Positions 44,429-52,513 of a stretch of DNA of 64,000 bases are shown here, piece by piece. The DNA comes from an uncultured Bacteroides sp. (GTDB taxonomy: Bacteria > Bacteroidota > Bacteroidia > Bacteroidales > Bacteroidaceae), in assembly GCF_963666545.1 (NCBI RefSeq), contig NZ_OY762899.1:2542001-2606000 (forward strand), in the 5' to 3' direction. Numbering within the stretch: position 1 is the first letter of the stretch; each line of letters opens with the position of its first letter. Under the pieces are notes generated by a model, which saw only the letters and a program-made list of their open reading frames with translations, made no database searches and had not been told where the DNA came from. The position numbers and the translations under genes are program-made.

Positions 44429-44827
44429 ATGGCACATCATCTAAATACAAATAAACAATTCATGGTAGGCAATGGCCTTTTGGCATTTGCTGTTATCATT
44501 GTAGTGGTTCTCTTTGTCTATATTAGCATGAAGATGCAGCAAGATAAGAAATCCGAACGAAATTATGTCGAAACTTATGTTGTTACTCTGGAAAGAGGGT
44601 TTGTCGGTGATTCACTTTCGCTGTTTGTGAATGATAGTCTTGTAATGAATAGCCTGATTAAGGTAGAACCTGCTTTAGTCGAAATAAAGCGCTTTGCCAA
44701 ACAGAGTGCGCTGATGATTGTGGATAACCGAACTCAGAAGGTTTCGACATTCGATTTAAGCGAAAAAGGTGGAAAGTATCGCTTTGAAAAAGAGGATGGC
44801 GCCATAAAGCAATTGGCGCAAGAATGA
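44429..44827 (+). CDS. Small membrane-anchored protein of unknown function
   Basis: 132 residues: a short basic-polar N-terminus (MAHHLNTNKQF), one transmembrane helix (LLAFAVIIVVVLFVYIS), then a soluble domain rich in V/S/D (RGFVGDSLSLFVNDSLVMN) and ending IKQLAQE. I do not recognise the family. ATG at 44429 is chosen; an in-frame start at 44282 lies inside aroK. Probably co-transcribed with aroK. Confidence 0.7.
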   Translation: MAHHLNTNKQFMVGNGLLAFAVIIVVVLFVYISMKMQQDKKSERNYVETYVVTLERGFVGDSLSLFVNDSLVMNSLIKVEPALVEIKRFAKQSALMIVDNRTQKVSTFDLSEKGGKYRFEKEDGAIKQLAQE

Positions 44828-44828
44828 T

Positions 44829-45536
44829 CTAAATATCTGTCTTATACTTCTTAAGCTCTTCGCGCAGGATCAATGCTTCTCCGTCAGTGAAGCTATTGAG
44901 CAAATCCCAAAATCGTTCACCGTGGTTCATCTCTCTTGTGTGACAGAGTTCATGCAAAAGTACATAGTCTATTAAATGCTGAGGTAAAAGGACTAAAAAG
45001 TAGGAGAGATTAATGCTTTTTTGGGCGGAACAACTACCCCACCGGCCACGACTAGAATTGATCTTCACACTTTTATAACGTAATTTGTTTTGTTCGGCAA
45101 GCATATAGAGCCTGGGTGGAAGAATGATTTTGGCATTTCTACGCAAGGCTTCTTCTATTACTTTACGTAACCAAGTCTGTAGCTTCTCGTCTGCAAAATC
45201 CGCACTAGGTGGGCAAATGATCTGCATCTCTCCCAATTCTGAGTGAGCAAGGAATTGATCACGATTACCTCTGATCAAGGATAGTTTGAAATACTCAGTA
45301 TTAATCTTATAATCAAGGTTAATTAAAGAATTTGAGAGTTTGTCTTTAGAAGCTAATAGCTTGGCACGGAGTTGTTCTACGGCAGCTTCTACTTCTTTTT
45401 GTGAAGTTCGAGGAGGAACTGTGACGGTAATCTCATTGTTCTTGGTGCGAAAAATAAGTCGCTTGGCACGCGAATTTATGCGTACTATTAGGCGTCCTAG
45501 TTCTTTGTCTTCTATTACTTTATCCAATTTTATCAA
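44829..45536 (-). CDS. YgjP-like metallopeptidase (DUF45, M48-related)
   Basis: A 235-residue cytoplasmic protein. The C-terminal zinc site is LLHELCHTREMNHGERFW, with HExxH-type HELCH and the third His in MNHG. Upstream it has the family's NSSRGRWGSCS block (SCSAQKSINLSYFL). The N-terminal half is a beta-rich domain. Peptidase activity is predicted, not proven, for the family. It ends 1 base after the convergent membrane protein gene. Confidence 0.88.
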   Translation of the reverse strand: MIKLDKVIEDKELGRLIVRINSRAKRLIFRTKNNEITVTVPPRTSQKEVEAAVEQLRAKLLASKDKLSNSLINLDYKINTEYFKLSLIRGNRDQFLAHSELGEMQIICPPSADFADEKLQTWLRKVIEEALRRNAKIILPPRLYMLAEQNKLRYKSVKINSSRGRWGSCSAQKSINLSYFLVLLPQHLIDYVLLHELCHTREMNHGERFWDLLNSFTDGEALILREELKKYKTDI

Positions 45537-45715
45537 ATCAATTTATTGCGGAACATTTATTTAAAAAATGGGTGATGAGAATCATGCAAATTAATGCATA
45601 ATATTTTGAACAGGCAAACGAATAATTGTTTCAGTATAAAAAAAAGGTTGTAGTGAATGCAACTTTTTACGTCATGTTTGCGTCTAATATACAAAATCAA
45701 CTTAAAAAGATAGTC

Positions 45716-46450
45716 ATGAAAACAGGAATGAAACTTTTATCGGTAACGCTTTTTCTAGTAGGATTGCTCACTAGTTGTACCATCTTAGGTGATAGCATAA
45801 AACCTAGTAAGAATTATATCACTCGAAAGTATAAAGTAAAAGAGTTCAATAAGATTGACGTCAGTACTGTGGGTGACGTATTCTTTACTCAATCTACAGA
45901 CGGAACGACTTCTGTGCAAATCTATGGTCCTGATAACATTATTGCTCTCATGCAGGTTGAGGTGAAGGATAATACATTGATTTTAAATACAGAGAAGCAC
46001 AATAAAATAAGGAACTTAAAGAAAATGAAGATTACGATAAGTTCTCCCGCCTTGATCGGGCTTTATTTTAAAGGTGTTGGCGATATTTCCATTGAAGATA
46101 GCCTTGTAACTTCTGACTTGGAAATTGAAAGTAAGGGAGTTGGCAATGTAAAGGTACATTCCGTGCAATGCGAAAAACTTAAAGTCAGTTCGATGGGGGT
46201 TGGTAATGTGGAATTGCAAGGTTTGGCAAAGGAGGCGTTTTTTGCTTCTAAAGGTGTGGGTGATATAGAAGCGGTGAATCTAAAGGCGCAATCTGTAGAG
46301 GCTTCCTCTCAAGGAGTTGGGAATATCTCTTGCTATGCTACAGAGTCATTGTCGGCTTCGGTGAAAGGTGTTGGCAGTATTAATTATAAAGGTATGCCTA
46401 AAGAAAAGAATTTCAATAAAGGTGGCATCGGTACAATAAAAGCATTTTAA
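45716..46450 (+). CDS. DUF2807 lipoprotein (GVG-repeat type)
   Basis: A 244-residue lipoprotein with signal VTLFLVGLLTSC (lipobox Cys). The body is a DUF2807 right-handed beta-helix, with a repeated KGVGDI / KGVGNV / MGVGNV / KGVGDI / QGVGNI / KGVGSI / GGIGTI rung motif. Function unknown; likely anchored in the envelope. ATG at 45716 gives the signal peptide; an in-frame ATG at 45626 adds 30 poor residues. It is 4 bases upstream of a second DUF2807 gene. Confidence 0.85.
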   Translation: MKTGMKLLSVTLFLVGLLTSCTILGDSIKPSKNYITRKYKVKEFNKIDVSTVGDVFFTQSTDGTTSVQIYGPDNIIALMQVEVKDNTLILNTEKHNKIRNLKKMKITISSPALIGLYFKGVGDISIEDSLVTSDLEIESKGVGNVKVHSVQCEKLKVSSMGVGNVELQGLAKEAFFASKGVGDIEAVNLKAQSVEASSQGVGNISCYATESLSASVKGVGSINYKGMPKEKNFNKGGIGTIKAF

Positions 46451-46454
46451 ATAA

Positions 46455-47240
46455 ATGAAGATTATGAAACAGAAGTTGTATTCTAGTGTAGTGTTAGCTA
46501 TGCTGTTATTTATTTCATCATGTACGCAGGCCCAAAGGGTTGTGGGGAGTGGTAACCTTGTTACTAAAGGGGTTAGAGTGGAGGGCTTCAATAGTTTGAA
46601 ACTTCAGGGAAGCCCCGATGTAATTTATATGCAAACGTCTGGTAAGCCTTCGGTAGAACTGTACGGCTCTGATAATATTGTGAATCTCTTAGAGGTAAGA
46701 ACCGAGAATGGCATCTTACTGATTAAATTTAAAGATAACGTGAACATACTTAATCGAGGAAAGTTAGAAGTCCGGGTGTCAGGGCCATCCCTAGAGCAAA
46801 TAAATATTCAAGGATCGGGAGATGTTTTGCTAGTTAATGGGATGAAAAGTGACAAAGGCATCGCGTTCTCTATTCAAGGTTCGGGCGACATTGAGGGTAA
46901 AGGCATTAAGTGTCCTCTTCTGTCACTGTCAGTAAGAGGCTCAGGTGATATTGATTTGAGTGAGGTAAGTAGCCGCCGGACCGATGTGAAGATAGCTGGC
47001 TCTGGAGATATTTCATTAAGCGGAAGATCTCAGGAAGTAGATTTAGGTGTTTCTGGCTCGGGCGATATCAATGCTGCGGGATTAATGGGGCAGAAAGTTT
47101 TGGCCAAGATTAGTGGCTCGGGCGATATATCGTGTTATGCTACTGACTATCTAACGGGAAGCGTAAGCGGTAGTGGTGATGTGGGTTATAAAGGAAATCC
47201 AAGAATCGAATTCTCTAAAAAGGGATTGCATAAATTATAA
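46455..47240 (+). CDS. DUF2807 lipoprotein (GSGD-repeat type)
   Basis: A 261-residue paralogue of the preceding gene, with lipoprotein signal VLAMLLFISSC. The rungs are very regular: GSGDV, GSGDI (five times) and GSGDV, instead of GVG. Probably folds as a beta-helix with Asp/Ser on one face, possibly for metal or glycan binding; that is speculative. It ends an operon with a strong terminator 43 bases later. Confidence 0.85.
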   Translation: MKIMKQKLYSSVVLAMLLFISSCTQAQRVVGSGNLVTKGVRVEGFNSLKLQGSPDVIYMQTSGKPSVELYGSDNIVNLLEVRTENGILLIKFKDNVNILNRGKLEVRVSGPSLEQINIQGSGDVLLVNGMKSDKGIAFSIQGSGDIEGKGIKCPLLSLSVRGSGDIDLSEVSSRRTDVKIAGSGDISLSGRSQEVDLGVSGSGDINAAGLMGQKVLAKISGSGDISCYATDYLTGSVSGSGDVGYKGNPRIEFSKKGLHKL

Positions 47241-47283
47241 AATTCTCTCTTAAATTTAACTGACCTCGTAATGGGGTAAACTG

Positions 47284-47312
47284 GGAGTGTTCGTGACGAA
47301 TACTCCTTTTTT
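47284..47312 (+). terminator. Intrinsic terminator after the DUF2807 pair
   Basis: A 10-bp stem GGAGTGTTCG / CGAATACTCC (one G-T pair), a 3-base loop (47294-47296), then TTTTTT at 47307-47312. Confidence 0.8.
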
Positions 47313-47363
47313 ATGGCTATCAGATTACAATAGTCGTAATGTTATATGTGTGTGGCTCAAAAT

Positions 47364-47404
47364 AATAAAAGGGTTACTACCTTTCGTAGCAACCCCTTTT
47401 ATCT
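47364..47404 (-). terminator. Second hairpin, bidirectional terminator-like
   Basis: AAAAGGGTTACTAC pairs with GTAGCAACCCCTTTT with a small bulge, A/T-runs on both sides. It can end the minus-strand DUF4252 operon. The remainder of 47241-47526 shows no gene. Confidence 0.55.
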
Positions 47405-47526
47405 TAGTTATTTACAAAAAAGTTAAGAGAGTTGAAACTTCACAGTTTCACGTTGTTTTAATAAAGCACACTAACTGTTGTATATTTAAAGCAAATGAAA
47501 ATTACATATTAAAATAATGAAAGCTT

Positions 47527-48000
47527 TTATTTCATAGAATTAGCTAATTTCGAAATGAAATCGGCGCTCATAATGCCAGTGAAATTGATTACCATAAAAT
47601 GGCTTTTCTCGTGCATGAGCATAACTAACTCAACAATCGCTTCATTTTTCTTTCTTACCATAATCTGGCAATTTTCTGACTTATCACGGAAAGAAAGAAA
47701 CGGTTCAAATCTATCAGAGTTCTTCTCTACCACCTTTAAAGCTTCATTATAATAGGTTTTCCCTTTCACTTTAGAGGTAAGCATCTGCATGCTTTTTAGG
47801 TTTGATATTATCTCCAAAACGCTTTCGTCTTTTTCAGAATCATTTTTTAGTATCTCTTCCATCATTTTCGGGCTGATTGTAACGCAAGACAGATTTGTAT
47901 CTGTTTTATGTTCCGCCAAAAAGCGAGTGGCAAAGTCTTGTGCTGATACGAAGACAGACAATAATGTCATCAAATATATTAAAAGAGCTCTTTTTTTCAT
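47527..48000 (-). CDS. DUF4252 domain-containing exported protein
   Basis: A 157-residue protein with a signal peptide (ALLIYLMTLLSVFVSAQDF). The mature part is DUF4252 with VTISPKMMEEIL, LKSMQMLTSK and IVELVMLMHEKSHFMVINFTG. Function unknown. The start codon overlaps the preceding anti-sigma-type gene by 4 bases. It is the last of a three-gene sigma/anti-sigma/DUF4252 operon, a common Bacteroides set. Confidence 0.85.
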   Translation of the reverse strand: MKKRALLIYLMTLLSVFVSAQDFATRFLAEHKTDTNLSCVTISPKMMEEILKNDSEKDESVLEIISNLKSMQMLTSKVKGKTYYNEALKVVEKNSDRFEPFLSFRDKSENCQIMVRKKNEAIVELVMLMHEKSHFMVINFTGIMSADFISKLANSMK

Positions 48001-48506
48001 TCTTTTATCACTTCAGCTTTAGCTTTTATGCTATCGGCAAAATGTTGGTCTTGTGATTTGTTAATTCCTTCAGATAGCATCATTAATGCAGAAGATACTT
48101 CCTTATATGCTACTTCCGGATCATCGTACGTGTCTGTATATGCGTCGTAATTGTAATCTAATTTATCATCGCCAAAAAATGTTTGCTGTGCAGCATTGCC
48201 TAATGATAACATTACTGCTACGACTGCTGCCGCCTTAAAGAAAGGCATAAATCTAGTGGTAAGGGTTAACCGCCTAGCCTTTACGACAGGAGTTTCTATC
48301 TGAGATAAAATTCGCATATCAAAGTCTTTACCTAGACCAACTTCCTGCTGAAGTTGCTGATACACAAATAGATCTTTATACTGTAACAGATGAGCGGGAA
48401 TTTCTTCATTTTTCATAAAGAAAGCTCGCAATTTGGCTTCGTCCTCCAAAGAGGTTTCACATTGCCAATATCGCTCCAAAAGCTGTTCTATATATCTATA
48501 ATCCAT
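47997..48506 (-). CDS. Putative anti-sigma factor (single-pass membrane protein)
   Basis: 169 residues: a cytoplasmic N-terminal part (RYIEQLLERYWQCETSLEDEAKLRAFF, typical of anti-sigma-like small proteins), one hydrophobic helix near 90-105 (PFFKAAAVVAVMLSLGNAA), then an acidic tyrosine-rich extracytoplasmic part (YNYDAYTDTYDD). It overlaps the sigma factor gene by 11 bases. By position it most likely controls that sigma factor; the name is inferred from context. Confidence 0.75.
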   Translation of the reverse strand: MDYRYIEQLLERYWQCETSLEDEAKLRAFFMKNEEIPAHLLQYKDLFVYQQLQQEVGLGKDFDMRILSQIETPVVKARRLTLTTRFMPFFKAAAVVAVMLSLGNAAQQTFFGDDKLDYNYDAYTDTYDDPEVAYKEVSSALMMLSEGINKSQDQHFADSIKAKAEVIKE

Positions 48507-49005
48507 ATTCTTCTATTTCAGTATACCGTTGTTTTACTTTTTGCCTTGCTCTAAAGAGGTTTACTTTAACTTGTTCCTCTGTTAGATTCAATATGTTCGC
48601 AATTTCTTTATACGTTTCTCCTTCAATATCTCTTAACTGCATAATCAGTCTTTGCTTTTCAGGAAGATCGTTGATCAACTGATGAATGAGTTTCATTTGT
48701 TCTTCATTAACCAATTGGTCATAAGGACCGGATGCGTCATAAGCTTCTTCTAGATCGGGAGTCAGTTCTACGTTTTGAGCTTCTTTTTTTTGGCTGCGGT
48801 CAATTGCTAAGTTTTTAGCAATTACCAAGCAGTAAGCTTCAATTGATTCAAACTGAGACCATTCTTCGCGTTTATTCCATACCCGAATCATCGTATCTTG
48901 TACGACATCCTCAGCCTCGGCTCTGTCGAGGGTAATTCTGAGCGCTAACCGAAAGAGTTTATCTTTCAAAGGCAGTATGTCATCCCGGAAGCTAATTTCT
49001 TGCAT
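48496..49005 (-). CDS. ECF-type RNA polymerase sigma factor
   Basis: A 169-residue sigma-70 family factor of the ECF type. Region 2 is RITLDRAEAEDVVQDTMIRVW and YCLVIAKNLAIDRSQ. Region 4 is INDLPEKQRLIMQLRDIEG and ANILNLTEEQVKVNLFRARQ with the helix-turn-helix. Region 1.1 and 3 are absent. It is followed in overlapping order by its probable anti-sigma and the DUF4252 protein, so it likely regulates its own operon. Confidence 0.93.
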   Translation of the reverse strand: MQEISFRDDILPLKDKLFRLALRITLDRAEAEDVVQDTMIRVWNKREEWSQFESIEAYCLVIAKNLAIDRSQKKEAQNVELTPDLEEAYDASGPYDQLVNEEQMKLIHQLINDLPEKQRLIMQLRDIEGETYKEIANILNLTEEQVKVNLFRARQKVKQRYTEIEEYGL

Positions 49006-49066
49006 CTCTATAATAGTGACGGGTGAGTATTTGAAAAGTTACAGTCTCACTCTTCTTTTTTTTGAA

Positions 49067-49840
49067 TTATTTTTTAATTCGTGTTCCTTCAATGGAATTT
49101 ATAGTAGATGCCAGAGTAATAACAATCTCTGAAACTCCTGAATCTAGAGCATTGAAAGCGTTTTCTAGTTTTGGTATCATTCCTCCCTGAATTATTCCAC
49201 TAGCCACGTATGCTTCAAAATCAGATCGGGTTATAAAAGGAATAACACTGTCATTATCCGTTTCATCACGAAGCACACCTTTCTTCTCGAAACAATAAAT
49301 TAGAGTTACGTCAAAGTTTAGAGCAAGTGCTTTTGCTGTTTCTCCGGCAATAGTATCTGCATTGGTATTCAAGATATTTCCCTTACCATCATGGGTTAAT
49401 GGCGCTAAAACAGGTACAATACCTTTTTCTAGTAACTCGGTAAGTATAGCTGTGTCAACGTTTTCTACATCGCCCACAAAACCATAGTCGACATCTTTAG
49501 CCGGACGTTTTTTCGATTGGATAATATTCATGTCGGCTCCGGTGAGGCCTAGGGCATTTACCCCTCTGCTTTGTAAGCCGGCCACAATGTTCTTGTTCAC
49601 AAGTCCCCCATATACCATTGTTACCACTTTTAGTGTTTCGGCATCTGTAATGCGCCTGCCATTCACCATTTTGCTTTCAATGCCCAGCTGTGAGGCTATT
49701 TTCGTCGCCGAACGTCCGCCTCCGTGTACCAATATCTTGCAACCTTCTATTTTTGCGAAATCAGTCAGCAAACTATTTAGCGAAGATTCTTCTTCTACAA
49801 TTTTTCCACCTACTTTAATCACTGTTAGTTTCTTCTTCAT
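49067..49840 (-). CDS. argB: Acetylglutamate kinase (N-acyl-glutamate kinase)
   Basis: A 257-residue amino-acid kinase of arginine synthesis. VIKVGGKIVEEES and ILVHGGGRSATKIASQLG carry the phosphate- and substrate-binding glycines; NTNADTIAGETAKAL is the C-terminal nucleotide part. Bacteroides fragilis is known to use an N-succinyl-ornithine carbamoyltransferase, so the natural substrate here may be N-succinylglutamate; this is inference. ATG at 49840 (MKKKLTVIKVGG) is chosen; an ATG at 49888 is too far upstream. It is on the same strand as speA, 119 bp downstream. Confidence 0.9.
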   Translation of the reverse strand: MKKKLTVIKVGGKIVEEESSLNSLLTDFAKIEGCKILVHGGGRSATKIASQLGIESKMVNGRRITDAETLKVVTMVYGGLVNKNIVAGLQSRGVNALGLTGADMNIIQSKKRPAKDVDYGFVGDVENVDTAILTELLEKGIVPVLAPLTHDGKGNILNTNADTIAGETAKALALNFDVTLIYCFEKKGVLRDETDNDSVIPFITRSDFEAYVASGIIQGGMIPKLENAFNALDSGVSEIVITLASTINSIEGTRIKK

Positions 49841-49873
49841 CTTTTCTGCTTTAGTTTTAGTGAAAAAGCAAAA

Positions 49874-49924
49874 GCATGCGTTCTGCATCTTTATAATTTA
49901 GTTACAAAGTTACAAAACGCATGC
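49874..49924 (-). promoter_or_regulatory. argB promoter region flanked by GCATGCGTT inverted repeat
   Basis: GCATGCGTT (49874-49882) and its inverted copy AACGCATGC (49916-49924) enclose the minus-strand -7 box TAACTTTG (49905-49912). Possible operator or hairpin; TTTG lies at 49936-49939 (23-bp spacing). Confidence 0.5.
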
Positions 49925-49959
49925 AGTGCGTCTTTCAAATTCTTATTTATATTCTTTAA

Positions 49960-51852
49960 TTATTCCAAGTAGGTATATCCATAAAGTCCGGAGCGATAGT
50001 TAGATAAGAATTCCTTCCCTTCTTCCACTGTTATTTTCCCTTCTTTTACCGATTTTGTGACCCAAGTCTCTAATGTACGGACAAGCTTCTTTGGGCTATA
50101 TTGCACGTAATCTAGGACCTCTGCCACTGTCTCTCCATCAATAATCTGTTCTATGTTGTAACCTTTATCATTCACAGACACATGCACTGCGTTAGTATCT
50201 CCAAACAGATTATGCATGTCACCTAAGATCTCTTGATAGGCTCCTACCAAGAACGCCCCTAAATAATAAGCTTCTTTGTTCTTTAAACTATGTACAGGAA
50301 GATAGTGAGACGCATTTTTTGTAGAAATAAAGTTCGCTATTTTCCCATCAGAATCACATGTTACATCCTGCAAAGTGGCTGAACGGTCTGGTTTCTCATC
50401 CAGCCGCTGTATAGGCATTATCGGAAATATTTGGTCTATAGCCCAAGAGTCCGGCAAGGACTGGAATAAAGAGAAATTACAAAAATATTTATCTGCTAAT
50501 AGCTTGGATAAACCTCGAAACTCATCCGGAGCATGTTTCAGCCCTGAGGCTATTTGGTTTATTTCACGGGTGATCGACCAATACAATCGTTCTATTTGCG
50601 CACGCGTTTTTAAATCTACTATACCATGGCTGAAAAGATCCAAAGCTTCTTCTCGTATTTGCTGTGCATCGTGCCATGCTTCCAACATTTTATTCTGATT
50701 TAGCGTGTCCCAAATACTATAGAGATCTTGTACTAGCTCATGATCTTTCTCTGTCACTACTATATCATCATCCCATTCAGGTAATGTAGTTGTTTCCAAT
50801 ACTTCAAATATAAGCACCGAATGATGAGCAGTCAGTGCTCGTCCACTTTCGGTGATGATATTTGGATGCGGTATTCCATTTTTGTCACTTACGTCAACAA
50901 GAGTAGAGATAGAGTCGTTTACATATTCTTGGATGGAGTAATTAACGCTACTTTCACTATTTGATGAGCGGGTACCGTCATAATCAACGCCTAGTCCTCC
51001 TCCAATATCAACGAATTCGATTTTGAATCCCATAGCATGAAGTTGTACATAAAACTGAGAGGCTTCTCTTAATGCTGTTTTGATGCGACGAATTTTTGTA
51101 ACCTGACTGCCAATGTGGAAGTGAATTAACTTCAGACATTCTTTCATTTCTTTCTTTTCCAGGAAATCAAGCGCTTCAAGTAATTCACTTGATGTGAGGC
51201 CAAATTTACTGGCATCTCCTCCTGATTCTTCCCATTTGCCACTACCAGATGAAGCTAATTTAATGCGTATACCAATGTTAGGTCTTATATTTAATTGTTT
51301 GGCTATCTTAGCTATCAATTTTAGTTCATTGAGCTTCTCAACAACAAGAAAAATTCTTTTCCCCATTTTCTGCGCTAGAAGTGCTAACTCTATGTAACTT
51401 TCATCTTTATATCCATTGCAAATGATTAAAGAATCAGAATCTGTGTTAACAGCTATCACGGCATGAAGTTCGGGCTTTGAGCCGGCTTCTAAGCCTAAAT
51501 TAAATTTCTTTCCATGACTGATAATTTCTTCAACAACCGGACGCATTTGATTTACCTTGATCGGATAAATTATAAAGTTCTGGGCCTTGTAACTGTACTC
51601 TTCGGCTGCTTGTTCAAAGCAACGGGCTGTTTTCTCGATACGATTGTCCAATATATCCGGAAAACGTATCAGCATAGGAGCAGCTACATCACGCAACTGC
51701 AATTCATCAACCAATTCTTTTAAATCAACTCCAACTCCATCCTTGCGAGGAGTGACTACAACATGCCCTTTTTCATTAATACCAAAGTACGAGGTTCCCC
51801 AACCAGTAATGTTGTAAAGTTCCTCCGAATCTTCAATACGCCATTTTCTCAT
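49960..51852 (-). CDS. speA: Biosynthetic arginine decarboxylase
   Basis: A 630-residue PLP decarboxylase that makes agmatine from arginine for polyamine synthesis. IIYPIKVNQMRPVVEEI holds the Schiff-base Lys. IHFHIGSQVTKIRRIK and FVDIGGGLGVDYDGTRS are the classic glycine-rich parts of the alanine-racemase-like barrel. VTCDSDGKIANF in the C-terminal half holds the active-site Cys-Asp. Length is normal. It has its own promoter and lies upstream of argB. Confidence 0.95.
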   Translation of the reverse strand: MRKWRIEDSEELYNITGWGTSYFGINEKGHVVVTPRKDGVGVDLKELVDELQLRDVAAPMLIRFPDILDNRIEKTARCFEQAAEEYSYKAQNFIIYPIKVNQMRPVVEEIISHGKKFNLGLEAGSKPELHAVIAVNTDSDSLIICNGYKDESYIELALLAQKMGKRIFLVVEKLNELKLIAKIAKQLNIRPNIGIRIKLASSGSGKWEESGGDASKFGLTSSELLEALDFLEKKEMKECLKLIHFHIGSQVTKIRRIKTALREASQFYVQLHAMGFKIEFVDIGGGLGVDYDGTRSSNSESSVNYSIQEYVNDSISTLVDVSDKNGIPHPNIITESGRALTAHHSVLIFEVLETTTLPEWDDDIVVTEKDHELVQDLYSIWDTLNQNKMLEAWHDAQQIREEALDLFSHGIVDLKTRAQIERLYWSITREINQIASGLKHAPDEFRGLSKLLADKYFCNFSLFQSLPDSWAIDQIFPIMPIQRLDEKPDRSATLQDVTCDSDGKIANFISTKNASHYLPVHSLKNKEAYYLGAFLVGAYQEILGDMHNLFGDTNAVHVSVNDKGYNIEQIIDGETVAEVLDYVQYSPKKLVRTLETWVTKSVKEGKITVEEGKEFLSNYRSGLYGYTYLE

Positions 51853-51885
51853 TTCTTTTTCAGTCGTTATTTATAAATAATGTGG

Positions 51886-51915
51886 CAAAAATACGTATTA
51901 ATCTATAGTATTCAA
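51886..51915 (-). promoter_or_regulatory. Promoter of speA
   Basis: Minus strand: TTG (51913-51915), 19 bp, TATTTTTG (51886-51893), a perfect TAnnTTTG, 33 bases before the speA ATG. Confidence 0.65.
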
Positions 51916-51946
51916 TCATAAATCTCTTGATTTTTTTCGCTAATAT

Positions 51947-51977
51947 TTTGTAGTGGAATAGATTATTTGTATCTTTG
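51947..51977 (+). promoter_or_regulatory. Promoter of rimP-nusA-infB
   Basis: TTTG (51947-51950), 19 bp, TATCTTTG (51970-51977): a full match to the Bacteroides promoter consensus. Predicted transcription start is near 51984, giving a ~60-base leader. Confidence 0.75.
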
Positions 51978-51998
51978 CACCGGAAACGGATGAAAGGT

Positions 51999-52024
51999 GG
52001 AGGGGCGATTTGGCTCCTTTTTTT
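51999..52024 (+). promoter_or_regulatory. Leader hairpin with T-run upstream of rimP
   Basis: AGGGGC (52001-52006) can pair with GCTCCT (52013-52018) around GATTTG, with two further G-T pairs outside, followed by a 7-T run (52018-52024). It lies in the rimP leader and resembles a weak intrinsic terminator, so transcription attenuation of rimP-nusA-infB is possible. Confidence 0.45.
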
Positions 52025-52043
52025 GTACTTATATAATTAGTTC

Positions 52044-52511
52044 ATGATAGAAAAAAAAACTGTTTGCCAAATTGTTGAGGAATGGCTTGAAGAAAAAGAC
52101 TACTTTCTGGTAGAAGTAACTGTTAGCTCTGACGATAAAATTGTCGTTGAAATAGATCATGCAGAAGGAGTCTGGATTGAAGACTGCGTAGAGCTAAGCC
52201 GATTCATAGAGTCTAAACTTAATCGTGAAGAAACTGATTATGAGCTAGAAGTGGGATCTGCTGGTATAGGGCAACCTTTCAAAGTACTTCAGCAATATCA
52301 TATTCATATTGGAAGTGATGTGGAAGTGTTGACTAAAGATGGGCGTAAACTGACGGGGATTTTGAAAGAAGCTGATGAAGAAAAGTTTGTGGTTGAGGTG
52401 CGAAAAAAAGTAAAAACAGAAGGAAGCAAACGTCCTAAGCTACAAGAAGAGGATGAAACTTTCACTTATCCTGAGATAAAATACACTAAATACTTAATTA
52501 GTTTTAAATAA
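52044..52511 (+). CDS. rimP: Ribosome maturation factor RimP
   Basis: A 155-residue protein for 30S subunit maturation. The N-terminal domain has FLVEVTVSSDDKIVVEID, VWIEDCVELSRFIES and YELEVGSAGIGQPF, the usual family pattern (with AG replacing the common SPG). A C-terminal SH3-like domain (DVEVLTKDGRKLTGIL) follows. First gene of the rimP-nusA-infB operon, 2 bases before nusA. Confidence 0.9.
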   Translation: MIEKKTVCQIVEEWLEEKDYFLVEVTVSSDDKIVVEIDHAEGVWIEDCVELSRFIESKLNREETDYELEVGSAGIGQPFKVLQQYHIHIGSDVEVLTKDGRKLTGILKEADEEKFVVEVRKKVKTEGSKRPKLQEEDETFTYPEIKYTKYLISFK

Positions 52512-52513
52512 TT

